Part shown: in pieces, positions 63,747 through 64,000 of the stretch
Layout of the letters: each line of letters begins with the position of its first letter
Position numbering within the stretch: position 1 is the first letter of the stretch
NCBI GenBank assembly: GCA_946902875.1
Contig: OX336355.1
Span: 12,061,347-12,125,346, forward strand
Direction of reading: 5' to 3'
Length of the DNA: 64,000 nucleotides
Source of the DNA: Nematopogon swammerdamellus
Taxonomy: Eukaryota > Arthropoda > Insecta > Lepidoptera > Adelidae
Notes under the pieces: generated by a model
Told to the model about the DNA's origin: nothing
Databases searched by the model: none
What the model saw: the letters and a program-made list of their open reading frames with translations, nothing else
Program-made: the position numbers and the translations under genes

Positions 63747-64000
63747 GTTGATATCTATTGACGTTTGCGCCTATGACAAAAATATAGGGCAAAAGATATG
63801 TGGCTTTTAAAAATATTACTTTTTCGGTTTCCAATAACCAATTTCAGTATTCCATACCTTACCGCCGACACCCTGTATAAGTATTTGTCGAATTAAAAAC
63901 ATTAGAATTCTGTTCTCTATAAACACCCACAGGGAGGAACATGTACTTACATAATATTGTGTACACAATATGAGTGAGTATTTATCTATAGCAAATCTAA
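63747..64000. other. Unrecognised DNA with CACCCTGTATAA terminus
   Basis: CGACACCCTGTATAAG at 63868 resembles the right end of the TACAGGGTG elements, without an identifiable left end in the window. Confidence 0.35.

Overview
This window is insect nuclear DNA, most likely from a moth or butterfly. It is AT-rich and eukaryotic in style, with no operons and no dense coding. It is packed with repeat types familiar from Lepidoptera: tRNA-derived SINEs, LINE tails ending in (GTAT)n, a mariner, short inverted-repeat elements, and 3' relics with the 'CCGCGGCTTCGCTCGCG' signature. I recognise no intact single-copy host gene. The assignment to Lepidoptera rests on repeat style only.

Layout. 1-8.7 kb: sparse DNA with SINE copies, a 65-bp-arm hairpin, a 30-bp minisatellite (4044-4471) and one GC-rich candidate host exon on the minus strand (6335-6479). 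8.7-10.2 kb: a foldback-like element with minisatellite arms and a retroelement endonuclease fragment in its core. 10.2-19.3 kb: LINE relics, SINEs and hairpins. 19.3-20.1 kb: a terminal-inverted-repeat element with 16-bp flanking direct repeats. 20.4-20.8 kb: the C-terminus of a Jockey-type reverse transcriptase. 22-26 kb: a 54-bp miniature hAT-like element with an empty-site sister copy, a 255-bp tandem duplication and LINE C-terminal relics. 30.2-31.6 kb: a second foldback element, almost pure palindrome. 31.9-33.0 kb: a 1.15-kb snapback element. 34.4-38.2 kb: a 109-bp satellite array of about 34 units with one internal inversion. 38.9-42.5 kb: SINEs and a 287-bp hAT-like MITE with a perfect 8-bp target duplication. 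42.7-48.5 kb: a mariner deletion derivative next to a nearly full-length R4/Dong-like LINE. 48.8-51.5 kb: further inverted-repeat elements, including a 1-kb palindrome with 298-bp arms. 51.5-64 kb: mostly unrecognised DNA with dispersed SINEs, several head-to-head or nested.

The only long reading frame is the LINE on the minus strand, now in two frames: 346 codons with two W-S-x-E-E-M modules, then 1025 codons with reverse transcriptase, CCHC knuckle and a restriction-like endonuclease. The split is explained by a 19-bp tandem duplication at the frame junction, so the parent element probably had a single ORF. SINE modules are shuffled: one head (H1) occurs with two unrelated tails (T1, T2), and tail T1 occurs with two unrelated heads (H1 and the tRNA-like H2). 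The autonomous elements (LINEs, mariner and hAT sources) probably supply the enzymes that mobilise the non-autonomous families here; that link is inferred.
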